This document shows positions 10,967-22,750 of a DNA stretch of 64,000 bases, piece after piece. Each line of letters begins with the position of its first letter. Position 1 is the stretch's first letter. The notes below the pieces were generated by a model, which made no database searches, was not told the DNA's origin, and was given only the letters and a program-made list of their open reading frames with translations. This DNA comes from Hemerocallis citrina (Eukaryota; Streptophyta; Magnoliopsida; Asparagales; Asphodelaceae). Both the position numbers and the translations under genes were made by a program. The DNA lies in the NCBI GenBank assembly GCA_017893485.1, contig CM030366.1, positions 45,754,283 through 45,818,282 of the forward strand, written 5' to 3'.

Positions 10967-11180
10967 TTTTGATGGATTATTAAAAAATCCATTTCTATTT
11001 ATTAATTGTATTTGTAGTTATTTCAAATAATTTCTATATTGTAATACAAATAATATTTTGTTATAAATCCTATTTCTATTGGTTATTTTATTCCCTATTG
11101 GATCTTTAACCCAAACTCTATAGCCTATCTTCCTACTGGATTTGGACCCGAAACCCGCTAAACCAAACCCACCTTAACCC

Positions 11181-11188
11181 TATATATA
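11181..11188 (+). promoter_or_regulatory. TATA box of LTR-A
   Basis: TATATATA followed by CCCTAACCCTGG, the same layout as in the E1 LTR. Confidence 0.55.
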
Positions 11189-13407
11189 CCCTAACCCTGG
11201 CCTACCCAAAACCTAGTCTACTATTGAAACCCTAGCCACCTAACACCCTACCTTCTTCTTCCCCTGAGTTTTCTCGAACCCATCATCCATCTCCTTTCCT
11301 TGTCGCCTCCTCAGCCTCATCACCGTCCTGTTACCATCTCCACCTCACCGTGGAGCCGCCCTCAACCACCGGCAACCCATCTTCCTCAGCAGCCCAGTCA
11401 CCATCCCTCCTTCTTCTCTCCTCGCTCAAAACCTACCTCCTCGACCTTCCTCCTTGCCTTTGCCGACCACCTTAGTTCTCCCCCGCTGTACCTCTATTCG
11501 TCGCAGTCATCCCCATCATCTTCCTCTGTTTTCTTCCAAAAACAGAGCACTGTTACTTCTTCTTCCCGTGCAACCTTTGTCGACCCTGCTCAGCCTCCCT
11601 GCGGTGCCCTCGCCATCGCACCCCGCTGCCTCGCACCGCCACCCGCCGACCGCCAGTGCAGCCCCGTGCTTCCATTGCCAAAATTGCTGTGTGTTGTTTG
11701 TTGTTCGGGGATTTCCGCAGTTACTGTTTGCTATTGTGCACGTGTGAGGCACGTGCTCTTGCTTTTGCTATTGTGCCTTGTTGCCGCCATTGTTGAGCTG
11801 TCGTTGCCCTCGCTAGTTGCTGTGCTTGTTGTTAGTGATCTTGCTATTCCAACTGTCGGAGCCTCGATCACCCACAGTCGCTGCCACCTTACCGCCGCCG
11901 CTGTGCTATTATTGCTCGTGCCGTTGCTGCCTTGCACTCTTACCATTGCCGATCTTCGCTGAGTTGCTGTTTTGTCTCCTTGCACGTGTGTTCATTGCCC
12001 AACCATCGTCGTCTGATCTTAATCCAATCAAGGCAAATAATATGTACGATTCTTTTGTTTCCCCGTACAAACACCTTCTTGAAATACGGCAAGTAGATTT
12101 TAGTTGTGACTCGCCTTTTGTTTATCGTTAATAATCTTGATTCTAATCGTTTGTTCGTCTCTATCAATTCCATAATCGTAAGCATCACAACCATTCGTTA
12201 TTACACTCATTTCACACACATGAGCTAGATCTAATCATTCAACTACATGAATCCATGAATCACCATGACTTATAGATGTTTTGCTGGATGATGAATATGT
12301 TGATCTTTGTAACCCCTATTTCCCAAAAACGTATTTTTCAGTAGTTTCTGTATTTAAAAATTTTTGCAAATTATTTTTCGGTTTCGAATTCTTTTTTCAA
12401 AATGTATTGTTGGATCTTCTATTAAAATATGTTTACGATCAATAACCTTATTTGTAAATATTTTCTATGATTATTATATTGTAATACAATTCTTATTTTT
12501 TTGTTGTTATTATTAATTTTATTATTATTATTGCTATTAGTATTATTGTCATTATTGCTATTTTTGGTTGGTTATTAAAAATCCACTTATATTTACTAAT
12601 TATATTTGTAATTTTTTTAAATAAATTATATTTTGTAATACAAATTACATTTTATTATAAACCCTATTTCTATTGGGTATTTTATTTTTCTTCTATTGGA
12701 TTTTAAACCTTATATCCTATTTTAAACCCAAAAGCCCATTATCTACCCTATTCATATTCATTCCCAAACCCGTTACCCTATTCCACCCCAAGCCCAACAC
12801 CCAACAACCCTACCCGTTATTACTCTTACCTGCACCCGTTACGAAAATACCCTGTCAGCCGTCACCTAACCCTATTGACCACCTAAACCGTATATTTCCC
12901 TGTCATATATTTATACCCCTGTATTTTTCACCCTATTCTTCATCCTATTAACCCATGCAGCCGACCTTTTCATCCCCTACCTCTGAGCCCTAGTCATCCC
13001 TTCGTCTTCCACCTCTTCCTGTTCACTTTTCCCTCCTGATCCTCCTTTCCCGTTCCCTCGCCGCACCTCCTGTGTGCACCCCTATCCCCCCGTGCAACCC
13101 ATCTCCCTGCCGTCATGACCACAGCGACCTCCCGCTGTCCTTCCCCCTACCGGTCGCGACTACACCTCGAAAGCAACCTCGACAACCATCCATCATCCTC
13201 CCGACTGCATCGCTGATGCCAGCCAGCACGCCACCTGTGGTCTGGCATGTGCTTCTCCTGACTGCTGCAACAACATTCGCCATCCAGAACCTGCTTCCCT
13301 CCGGCCTGTCCTCCCGATGCTAGTGCTTCCCCTGTGGGTCGTCCGCCATCCACCCTGTCTCGCATTGCCCCCAGTGAGTAGCCAAGCCAGTGCCAATGAT
13401 GAGTTTT

Positions 13408-13843
13408 GATCATGTTGGTTATGGGTCGTCCGTTGATTGTGATCTTGATCTCTTGATCTTGATTGATTGATTCTTGGATGTCAATCGTCGTGATCATCTT
13501 GATCATCATGATCATGTCCCCTTGGTTTTGTTTCTGGCCGTCTGTTGGATCTTAATCATCATGCTTGATTGGATGTGGGCCATCGATCTCCTTTTGATCA
13601 TCCGATTAGATCCTAGCCATCCGATCTATTCTTGATCGTCATGATCATGATGATCATCAACTTCCTTTGATCGCAGCCGTTCGATCGATCGATCTTGATC
13701 TTCATCATTATCTTCATCATCAGGGAGATCTGGACAGTCCGATCTGATCCGGTCATCTTAATCTTGATCTCTTGGATCTAGCTGCCCGATTATGTTCGTG
13801 ATCTTGTTCATGTCTGCTTGCTCGTGATTTTGTGTTCGTGATC
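13408..13843. repeat. GATC-dense block in the E2 5' LTR
   Basis: By hand count about 27 GATC tetramers in 436 bp (fewer than 2 expected), many as TGATCA or in ATCATGATGATCAT palindromic runs. Present at the same position in the 3' LTR (19943-20380), the inverted solo LTR (47389-47690) and E4 (54432-54605). Confidence 0.85.
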
Positions 13844-15460
13844 ATCTTGTTCGGGGTTTATTGTTCGATGTGTTCGTGCCCCGGGAATCCGTTCCCGTTA
13901 TACTTGTTCGTGCTTCGTTTTCGTCGTCTTTCTGGCAAGTAAATTGTATTATATTCCTTTGTAAATACAAGTACTAAATACCGCCTGTAGTGTAGTTGGG
14001 TTCTAGAGAAAATTTGTGTGTGAATTCCCTTGTTGATATTGTCTCCATAGTGATGATTTGACCATAGTTGTTTGATGACATATATGACATAATATAACCT
14101 AGGATTGACCACATCTTGTTGCTTATATGCATGTTGTTCATGTGTTATCTTGTGCTCGTTTGTGTTATTCGTGATAGACTTGTTGTGGACTTGTGAAATA
14201 CACTATATCATGTTGCTTGGACATCTAGTACACTATATTTCATGTTTGGATTTATTTGGATGAATCTCGTATGGTCTATGTTGATTCGTGTATGAAGAAC
14301 AAATCTGTATTTTTTGTTTTCCTGATGTTGTTCAGTATTTTAGACCCTATTAATGTCAGTATTTGAAAATATTTTGTGAACATGAACTATAGAGGATTCT
14401 GTCTAGTTTCAAACTCGTTTTGATGAATCTCAGTTTCGATATACGGTTTGTGAGTTATGTCAATTTTTCTACAGTTGTGTCGAAAGATTTTCAGATTTTG
14501 TTTTCTATGATTTCTGAAGAGTAATCTATTTTTATTTTGGTGTTCAAATTATTATTTTAATCTGAAATTTTGCTAAGTACTTCTAGACTTGATTGGGGTT
14601 TACCTAGAATTTTGGTGGATTTATTTGAGGAGTTTGATAAACCTTTTCATGCTTGCAAAATAAAGATTTTACATGCAGAATTTTACTATTGTTCGGTAAA
14701 GAACCTGATTTTCGACCTATTTCTAGTTGCTGTTTCTAAATTATTTCTGAATATGAAAGTTATCCTACTGTATCTATTTTATTACCCTTTTGGCGGATTT
14801 GTATTTCGATTTATGGTTTGCGATATATTGCTGTTTTCGTACTGCAGTGTTTGTGATTTCAGATTACAAAACTACTCCATCTTGATGTTTTCTGATTTTA
14901 CTTGACTACTCTAATTATATTGAAAAATTATAAAACTTGATTTTCTGTTACTACACATATAGGCGAATACCCCAGATTTTTCGTGGATTTAATTTGCAAG
15001 TTTTCATGTTGTTTTCTTGTTCTTGAATCTGATCTTCTAATTTCTGGCTGCACATATTTTCTGGTTTCAAATCAGTTTTGAGTTATGTTTTTGTGAAATA
15101 CTATATAAATTATATATGTTTGCTGGATTCGACTGGGGGTCTATTTTCTAGAACTTTCGACGTTCAGATTTGCATGTTTGTAACAACAGGAATCTCAGAT
15201 TTACTGCAGTATGGTCTTGCTGTCCTCAACTAGAAGTTTGGTTATTTTATCCTTTTATGTGTAATCTTGCACCCGTACATGTTTATCTTGCCACTTGGGC
15301 TTGTTACTTGTTCATGCCATGTTATTCTCGCCTTGTTTGTGACACACACATGCCTGTTTGACATTAATAATAAATAACCAAGCCGGGGTTAAGGGAAAGA
15401 TCTAGTAGTGGAAAATATAGAAATGTGTACTTAGAAGGGGGTCCGTGTTTCCCATATTGA

Positions 15461-15655
15461 TTCATGTACCTGTTACCTGTTGATGCATGGACCTATTGGT
15501 TCATGTACCTGTTACCTGTTAATGCATGGACCTATTGATTCATGTACCTGTCACTTGTTGATGCATGGACCTGTTGGTTCATGTACCTGTTACTTGTTGA
15601 TGCATGGACCTCTTGGTTCATGTACCTATTACTTGTTGATGCACGGACCTATTCG
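15461..15655 (+). repeat. 39-bp tandem repeats, five units (E2 5' LTR)
   Basis: Units start with TTCATGTACCTGTTACCTGT at 15461, 15500, 15539, 15578 and 15617 and contain GATGCATGGACCT. The 3' LTR has about four units (22002-22160), and the inverted solo LTR has degenerate copies at 45590-45745. Confidence 0.9.
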
Positions 15656-16587
15656 TCGTGTACCTGTTCATTTATGAACCTGTTGATGCATGAATCGGAT
15701 GATTCGTGTACCTTTTTGATTCATGAACCCGTTTCTATTTTCGTGATCCCAGAGTACACGGCCCTATGGACTCCACTATGAAATCTAAAGCGAAACTGTT
15801 TATTATAGCAGCCATGTAGTAAAAAGGGGGATGCATGCAGTGCTACCTACATAGTAATAATTATAAGATTTGATACATGACACTTGAATTTGATACATGC
15901 TTACTTGATACTTGTACTTGACTACTTGACACTTGTTACTTGTTACTTGATTTCGTGATACTTGATACTGTTTATATGATACTTGTTCACTCGACACTTG
16001 AAACATGCTACTTGTACTTGTTCACCTTACCATGCTAGTTGTTATATTTTGTTATCATGCCTATTCCATGTTATTAGTTAGTTTTCGCTATGTACTTGTA
16101 TCCTGCATTACAAGCGGACCGTAACTTGCATTGACGGGGGTTTGTTTTCCTTTTTTTCTTCCTGTAATTTATTGAATTGCACATTTTGGAGATCTGCTGC
16201 CAAATGGAATAGGCAAGACGAGGTACTAGATGCTGGAATTTTTCTATCATTATTTTCCAGCTATTATTATTTCCTGTTGCTATTAGAACAATTGTATCTT
16301 GTACTTGGATTTATTTTGTATTTGGGCAATGTGACCTAGGATACTTGACTTATTCAGATCTGGATTATTTGAGATTATAATATTTTTGTTTTAAGTATTC
16401 TTGTTGGTATTTTGATTCATATGTGCATGCTTGGTTGATTCTTTTGCTTCCGACTCTGATTATTCTTGTGAAATATTGTGAAGATTCTTGAACAGCTTAT
16501 AGATGATGAAAATCAATCGCTGGGCTTTTGTCGCGTATCCGTATTCCGTATTCTCTTTTGGGAAGCCGGGCGTGACAGGGTTTTTAG

Positions 16588-16601
16588 TGGTATTAGAGCC
16601 C
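16588..16601 (+). promoter_or_regulatory. E2 primer-binding site (tRNA-iMet)
   Basis: TGGTATTAGAGCCC, 10 bases after the LTR end; one change from the initiator tRNA-Met complement. Confidence 0.88.
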
Positions 16602-16934
16602 AGATTTGGCTAATGTATTAGTTTGACTGATATATTAGACAAGCTTGGCTCGAACTGGGATCGGCTCAACATTTCACCAACCATGCATACATGAATGAAT
16701 TATAATCAACATTGATCTGAATACTAGTCTTATTCTATCCATTTTGATCTCTTCTTATTTCTTTGATTCCTTGATTGTTCCATCTTGTCAGTCGTCCCCT
16801 TTGTTGATTTCTTCTTGGGTATGAATTCATTCTTTTCGTACCCGTATACCTTTGCTTTTGGTGACATCCATTCTTTTCTTTCCGCTTGGTCTGTCACTCA
16901 GCATCGCTGGATTCTATTGGCAGAGTTTTTCCCG

Positions 16935-16988
16935 ATCAGAGTGGCGCAGCGGAAGCATCGTGGGCCCATAACCCACAGGTCCCACGAT
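16935..16988 (+). other. Fragment of initiator tRNA-Met (5' ~50 nt) inside E2
   Basis: Starts ATCAGAGTGGCGCAGCGGAA, and the anticodon arm GTGGGCCCATAACCCAC with a CAT anticodon and AGGTCCCA follow. This equals the acceptor 5' strand, D arm, anticodon arm and variable loop of plant initiator tRNA-Met with a few changes. It stops in the T arm, so there is no T loop or 3' acceptor strand and it is not a working tRNA gene. E3 has the same fragment at the same offset. Confidence 0.88.
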
Positions 16989-17406
16989 TCTCTTGTTGTT
17001 TCTCCTTCCTTGGATTGTCTGCTTCTTTTTATTCCTTGTGATCGTTTCCATCCGTTGACTCATTGCTTGGTTCATCTCTTCCTTGTCCATCCTTTCTTCG
17101 ATTCCAGCTCTATCTATTTCTTTATCTCTTTGCTTTGTTATTTTTCAATTCTTGTGGTGTTTCTTCTTGATTTTGATACTGTTTACTTCTTTCTTGCATT
17201 CCATTTTTCCATCATGCACCAATTCATTGTTTGATTCAATTCTTCCTTGTCATTTCTCTCTTTTATTCCAGTTCTACCTACTCCCTATCTTCCTTTGTTA
17301 TCTTGAGTTGTTTCTCTCCTTTTGATACTGTTTGCTTCTTTTCTTGCATTCCATTTGACCTTATTGTTATCAACTTCTTTCTTTTTCTGGTATTGCCCCT
17401 GTTTTG

Positions 17407-18663
17407 TGATGGAACTGAGATGAATCCCAGGACTACGGATTGGTGTGCGTATCGATCGTTAAAGATAAACAGATTACAGATTGCTTAATTGTGATCTAAC
17501 CCTATACAGCGGAAACTAGGGTTCACAAAGTATACCTGCGGTGAGAAGAAGACGACAGCGACCCCAAGATCTTCTGCACGTATTCCTTCCTCGGGTTGGA
17601 CGTCGTGTGGGCGACGATCTCCCAACCTTTCTCCCTTGGCTGACCTCTCTTTCTCTCCTTACGTGAATCACGAGATTTGAGAAAAAAAATCTTATATTTC
17701 AGATTGTTAATTACGGCCAGAGAAAATAGAGGATATATATAAGGCTACGGCAGGGACCATGAGGAGAAATTAGGGTTAGGTCTCCTAACGGATCTGGGTA
17801 TCCCGTGTTCAGCCCGAACACACAACCCAGGCCCATTAACAATAGCTCGGTCCACTAAGGAGCTATTGTTGCACTACCTTCCTAATCCCAAATTATATTT
17901 ATGGGCTCCTTTTATTATATGCTCGTTCAACTCCCCATGTTAAGATATCGAATGTCCGTTGATCAAATTAAGTTACTGACAACTACATTGATCAACATCT
18001 TTTATCCTTAAGTAGTACCACTCAACTTTATTTGTCATGTCGGATATAATCCACCTGCAGGGTTTACATGACAATCCTTATGAGCTCCTTAAGGGGACAT
18101 CATCAACCCGACGTATCGGGACATGGATTCCTTTTACAATCAACAGCCCATCATACATACAATGCTATTACCCAATTCATAGAGGTTGTTGATCCATAAT
18201 GAATCTCACTCTTTTATGAGTCAAAGTAATGCACACTGCATATACATGTCTGTTATTATATCTGGATTAAGAGCATAAGCATCCATAATAACAGAGGTAT
18301 TTGTTCTCTTTTATAGTCAGTACAAAGAGAACAACCTCAAGTGGTCCTATTCAATACACACAAAGTGTACTAGTGTAAACCTATAGTCAAGATAGACTAA
18401 TACCAGAATACACTACAACCTTTCCAATGGATTGTCCAAGTCCGTCTAGGTTGTGAACTATTTATATATTCCATAGGAAACTGATAATATGATCTTCTGT
18501 GTGTCACCTCACACCATATTATCAACCTTATAGAATATCAGACACTTGCATTAATATTATAATAAACACAATATGCAAACATATGCCCATATGATTCTCA
18601 TTCAAAAAAAATAAGGAAATAAAGTTAATACAAAAGTGATGCTTTCAGTATATAACCCTAACA
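17407..18663 (-). mobile_element. Copia-type solo LTR inside E2
   Basis: On the minus strand it begins TGTTAGGGTTATATACTG and ends CAGTTCCATCA (TG...CA ends). A 5-bp duplication TTTTG flanks it (17402-17406 and 18664-18668). The empty site is visible in E3 near 41615, where the two flanks are continuous. It is 1257 bp with no internal domain, so it is a solo LTR left by recombination. Copia assignment rests on the TGTTAG terminus and general LTR appearance. Confidence 0.85.
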
Positions 18664-20476
18664 TTTTGTTCCTTTCCCTTTAACCGTCTGTTTTGTTACC
18701 CTTTCCCTAAGTTTGCTTTTGCCCTGTCCTATGTACCGCCTAAAAAAATTTCGATGACGAAATTTTGTTGTAAGGTGGGTAGGTTTTGTAACCCCTGTTT
18801 TACCAAAAACGTATTTTTGTGTATTTTCTATACTTAAAAATTTTCACAAATTATTTTTCAGTTTTCGAATTCTTTTGTCAAAATGTATTGTTGAATTTCT
18901 ATTAAAATCTGTTTTCGATCAATAACCTTATTTGTAAATATTTTCTATGATTATTATATTGTAATACAATTCTTTTTTTTTGTTATTATTAATCTTATTA
19001 TTGTTATTGTTATTGGTATTATTGTTATTATTGTTATTTTTGGCTGGTTATTAAAAATCCACTTATATTTGCCAATTATATTTGTAATTATTTCAAATAA
19101 ATTCTATTTTGTAATACAAATTACATTTTATTATAAATCTTATTTCTATTGGGTATTTTATTTTTCTTCTATTGGATTTTAAACCCTATATCCTATTTTA
19201 AACCCAAAAGCCCATTATCTACCCTATTCATATTCATCCCCAAACCCATTACCCTATTCAACCCCAAGCCCAAAACCCAACAACCCTACCCGTTATTACT
19301 CCTACCCGCACCCGTTACCAAAACACCCTATCAGCCGTCATTACTCCTACCCGCACCCGTTACCAAAACACACTATCAGCCGTCACCTAACCCTATATCT
19401 CCCTGTCATATATTTATACCCCTGTATTTTTCCCCCTGTTCTTCATCCTATTAACCCATGCAGCTGACCTATTCTTCCCCTACCTCTGAGCCCAAGTCGT
19501 CCCTTCATCTTCCACCTCTTCCCGTTCACTTCTCCCTCCCGATCCTTCTCTCCCGTTCCCCCGTCGCACCTCCTGTGTGCTCCCCTATTCCCCCTGTGCA
19601 ACCCATCTCCCTACCATCGCGACCACAGTGACCTCCCGCTGTCCTTCTCCCTTCCGACCACAACTACACCTCAACAGCAACCCCAACAGCCATCCACCAT
19701 CCTTTCGACTTCATCACCAATGCCAGCCAGTGACCCGCCTGTGGTCTGGCCTGTGCTTCTCCCGACTGGTGCAACAATAATCGCCAGCCAGAGCCTGCCC
19801 CCCTCCGGCCTGTTCTCCCGATGTTGGTGCTGCCCCGGTGCACCGTCCGCTGTCCGTCCTGTCTCGTGTTGCCGCCAGTGAGCAGCCAAGCCAGTGCCAA
19901 TGATGAGTTTTGACCATGTTGGTTATGGGCCGTCCGTTGATTGTGATCTTGATCTCTTGATCTTGATTGATTGATTCTTGGCCATCGATCATCGTGATCA
20001 TCCTTATCAACATGATCATGTCCCCTTGGTTTTGTTTCAGGCCATCTGTTGGATCTTGATCATCATGCTTGATTGGATGTGGGCCGTCGATCTCCTCTTG
20101 ATTCTCCAATTAGATCCTAGTCGTCCGATCTCTTCTTGATCATCCAATTAGATCCTAGTCGTCCGATCTCTTCTTGATCATCATGATCATGATGATCATT
20201 AACTTTCTTTGATCGCAGCCGTTCGATCGATCGATCTTGGTCTTCATCATTATCTTCATCATCAGGGAGATCTGGACCGTCCGATCTGATCCGATCATCT
20301 TGATCTTGATCTCTTGGATCTAGCCGTCTGATTATGTTCGTGATCTTGTTCATGTCTGCTTGCTCGTGATTTTGTGTTCTTGATCATATTGTTTTTGGTT
20401 TGTTGTTCGTTGTGTTTGTGCCCCGGGAATCCTTTTCCGTTATTCTTGTTCGTGCTTCGTTTTCGTCGTCTTTCAG

Positions 20477-22701
20477 GCAAGTAACTTGTATTATATTCCT
20501 TTGTAAATACAAGTAATAAATACCGCTTGTAATGTAGTTGGGTTCTAGAGAAAATTTATGTGTGAATCCCCACGTTGATATCGTCTCTATAGTGATGATT
20601 TGACCATAGTTGCCTCACGACATACATGACACGATATAACTTAGGATTAATCATATCTTGTTGCATATATACGTGTTGTTCATGTGTTATCTTGTGCTCG
20701 TTCATGTTATTCGTGATAGACTTGTTGTGGACTTGTGAAATACCCTATATCATGTTGCTTGGACATCTAGTACACTATATTTCATGTTTGGATTGATTTG
20801 GATGAATCTCGTATGATCTATGTTGATTCGTGTATGAAGAACAAATCTGTATTTTTTGTTTCCCGTATGTTGTTCAGTATTTTAGACCCTATTAAAGTCA
20901 GTATTTAAAAAAATTTTGTGAACATGAACAATAGAGGATTCTGTCTAGTTTCAAACTCGTTTTGGTGGAACTCAGTTTCGATATACGGTTTGTGAGTTAT
21001 GTCGATTTTTCTACAGTGATGTCGAAAGATTTTCATATTTTGTTTTCAATGATTTCTGAAGAGTAATCTATTTTTATTTGGTGTTAAAATTATTATTTTA
21101 ATCTGAAATTTTGCTCAGTACTTCTAAACCTTATTGGGGTTTACCCAGAATTTTGGTGGATTTATTTGAGGAGTTTGATAAACCTATTCATGCTTGCAAA
21201 ATAAAGATTTTACATACAGAATTTTACTACTGTTCGGTAAAGAACCTGATTTTCGACCTATTTATACTTGCTGTTTCTAAATTATTTCTGAATATGAAAG
21301 TTAGCCTACTTTATCTATTTTAATACCCTTTTGGCAGATTTGGATTTCGATTTATGGTTTGCGAGATATTGCTGTTTTCGTACTGCAGTGTTTGTGATTT
21401 CAGATTACAAAATTGCTGCATCTTGATGTTTTCTAATTTTACTTGACTACTCTATTTTTATTGAAAAATTATGAAACTTGATTTTCTGTTACTAAACATA
21501 AAGGGAAATACCCCAGATTTTTTCGTGGATTTAATTTGCTAGTTTTCATGCTGTTTTCCTGTTCTTGAATACTATTTTCTGATTTCTAGCTGAACATATT
21601 TTCTGGTTTCAAATCAGTTTTGAGTTATGTTTTTGTGAAATACTTTATGACTTATATATGTTTGCTGGATTCGGCCGGGGGTCTATTTTCTAGAACTTTC
21701 GACGGATTTAGATTTGCATGTTTGTAACAACGGGGATCTTAGTTTTACTGCAGTATGGTCTTTCTGTCGTGAACTAGAAATTTGGTTATTTTATCCTTTT
21801 ATGTGTTATCTTGCACCCGTACATATTTATCTTGCCACTTGGGCTTGTTATTTGTTCATGCTATGTTATTCTCGCCTTGTTTGTGACACATACATATCTG
21901 TTTGACATTAATAATAAATAACCAAGCCGGGGTTAAGGGAAAGATCTAGTAGTGGAAAATATTGAAATGTGTACTTAGAAGGGGGTCCATGTTTCCCATA
22001 TTGATTCATGTACCTGTTACCTGTTGATTCATGGACCTTTTGGTTCATGTACTTGTTACCAGTTGATGCATGGACCTATTGATTCATGTATCTGTTACCT
22101 GTTGATGCATGGACCTGTTGGTTCATGTACCTGTTACTTGTTGATGCATGGACCTATTGGTCGTGTACCTGTTGATACATGAACTTGTTCATGCAAGAAT
22201 CGGATGATTCGTGTACATGTTTGATTCATGAACCCATTTCTGTTTTCCTGATCCCTGAGTACACGGTCCTATGGACTCCACTATAAAATCTAAAGTGAAA
22301 CTGTCTGTTGTAGCAATCATGTAGCAAAAAGCGGGATGCATAAAGTGCTACCTAGATAGTAATAACTATAAGACTTGATACATGACACTTGAACATGATA
22401 CATGCTTACTTGATACTTGTACTTGACTACTTGACACTTGTTACTTGTTACTTGATTTCGTGATACTTGATTCGTGATTCTTGATACTGTTTACATGATA
22501 CTTGTTCACTCGACACTTGATACATGCTACTTGTACTTGTTTACCTTACCATGATAGTTGTTATATTTTGCTATCATGCCTATTCCATATTATTAGTTAG
22601 TTTTTTCCATGTACTTGTATCCTGCATTACAAGCGGCTCGTAACTTGCATTAACAAGAGTTTGTTTTCTTTTTCCTCTTCCTACAATTTGTTAAATTGCA
22701 G
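20477..22701 (+). other. Predicted GC-AG intron in the E2 3' LTR
   Basis: The donor CAG|GCAAGT is a strong GC-type plant donor. The acceptor is TTAAATTGCAG after the pyrimidine-rich run TTTGTTTTCTTTTTCCTCTT. The GCAAGT hexamer recurs at this place in sister LTRs (13936, 43161, and minus-strand copies at about 47270 and 54375). Splicing is predicted, not shown. Confidence 0.45.
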
Positions 22702-22750
22702 ATTTTGAAGATCAACTGCCAGATGGAATAGGCGAGATGAGATACTAGAT
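22702..22750 (+). CDS. Terminal micro-exon of LTR-borne ORF (E2 3' LTR)
   Basis: With G from the upstream exon it reads DFEDQLPDGIGEMRY then TAG. The proposed upstream exon ends PGNPFPLFLFVLRFRRLS in the same phase. Compared with the E3 copy (DQDDQLPDGVGDMRY) many differences are silent third-position changes (caa/cag, ctg/cta, ggc/ggt, tac/tat). No known domain; function unknown. Confidence 0.45.

Larger units (their letters stand above)
10842..12307 (+). repeat. LTR-A, left part (split by E2)
   Basis: Old LTR of the same superfamily. It opens inside an ATT tract (where E1 inserted), then shows the U3-type sequence shared with the E2 LTR (GGATTATTAAAAAATCC), a TATA box at 11181-11188, a C-rich leader (11260-11960) and a donor-like GGCAAGTAG near 12091. 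It continues at 23097 beyond E2. Bases 12303-12307 (ATCTT) are the left copy of the E2 target duplication. Open frames here (11300-11962 and others) are low-complexity and have no recognised domain. Confidence 0.75.
12308..16577 (+). repeat. E2 5' LTR (4270 bp)
   Basis: TGTAACCCCTA ... CCGGGCGTGACA. It contains an ATT tract (12500-12560), a TATA-like region at 12905, a C-rich leader, a GATC-dense block (13408-13843), a donor-like GGCAAGT (13935), 39-bp tandem repeats (15461-15655), an ACTTGATAC-rich array (15860-16015) and an acceptor/micro-exon homologue (about 16175-16232) with a mutated TTGCAC acceptor. Confidence 0.93.
16602..18786 (+). other. E2 interior: non-coding, gag-pol absent
   Basis: The first ~130 bases match the E1 leader (TAATGTATTAGTT, CAAGCTTGGCTCG, CAACATTTCACCAACCA). 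After that the DNA is T/C-rich with no retroelement domain. It holds a tRNA-iMet fragment at 16935-16988 and a Copia solo LTR at 17407-18663. The end has the AAATTTCGATGACGAAATTT near-palindrome (18749-18768) and the AAGGTGGGTAGG polypurine tract. The frame at 16785-17234 is T-rich and has no recognised domain. Confidence 0.85.

Noticed and set aside
10769..11030. Poly-Tyr and poly-Ile open frames
   Set aside because: Translation of the ATT microsatellite and the LTR end; no coding signal.
11300..11962. 220-codon Pro/Ser-rich open frame as a host gene
   Set aside because: It lies in the C-rich leader of LTR-A, has no domain, and equivalents in other LTRs diverge freely except near the predicted splice site.
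15461..15655. CRISPR-like array (39-bp repeats)
   Set aside because: Contiguous direct repeats without unique spacers, inside a plant LTR.
16935..16988. Functional tRNA-iMet gene
   Set aside because: The T loop, 3' acceptor strand and terminator are missing, and E3 carries the same truncated piece within a retroelement.
16785..17488. Phe/Leu/Ser-rich frames as membrane proteins in the E2 interior
   Set aside because: T/C-rich non-coding DNA; frames are not shared with the collinear E3 interior.
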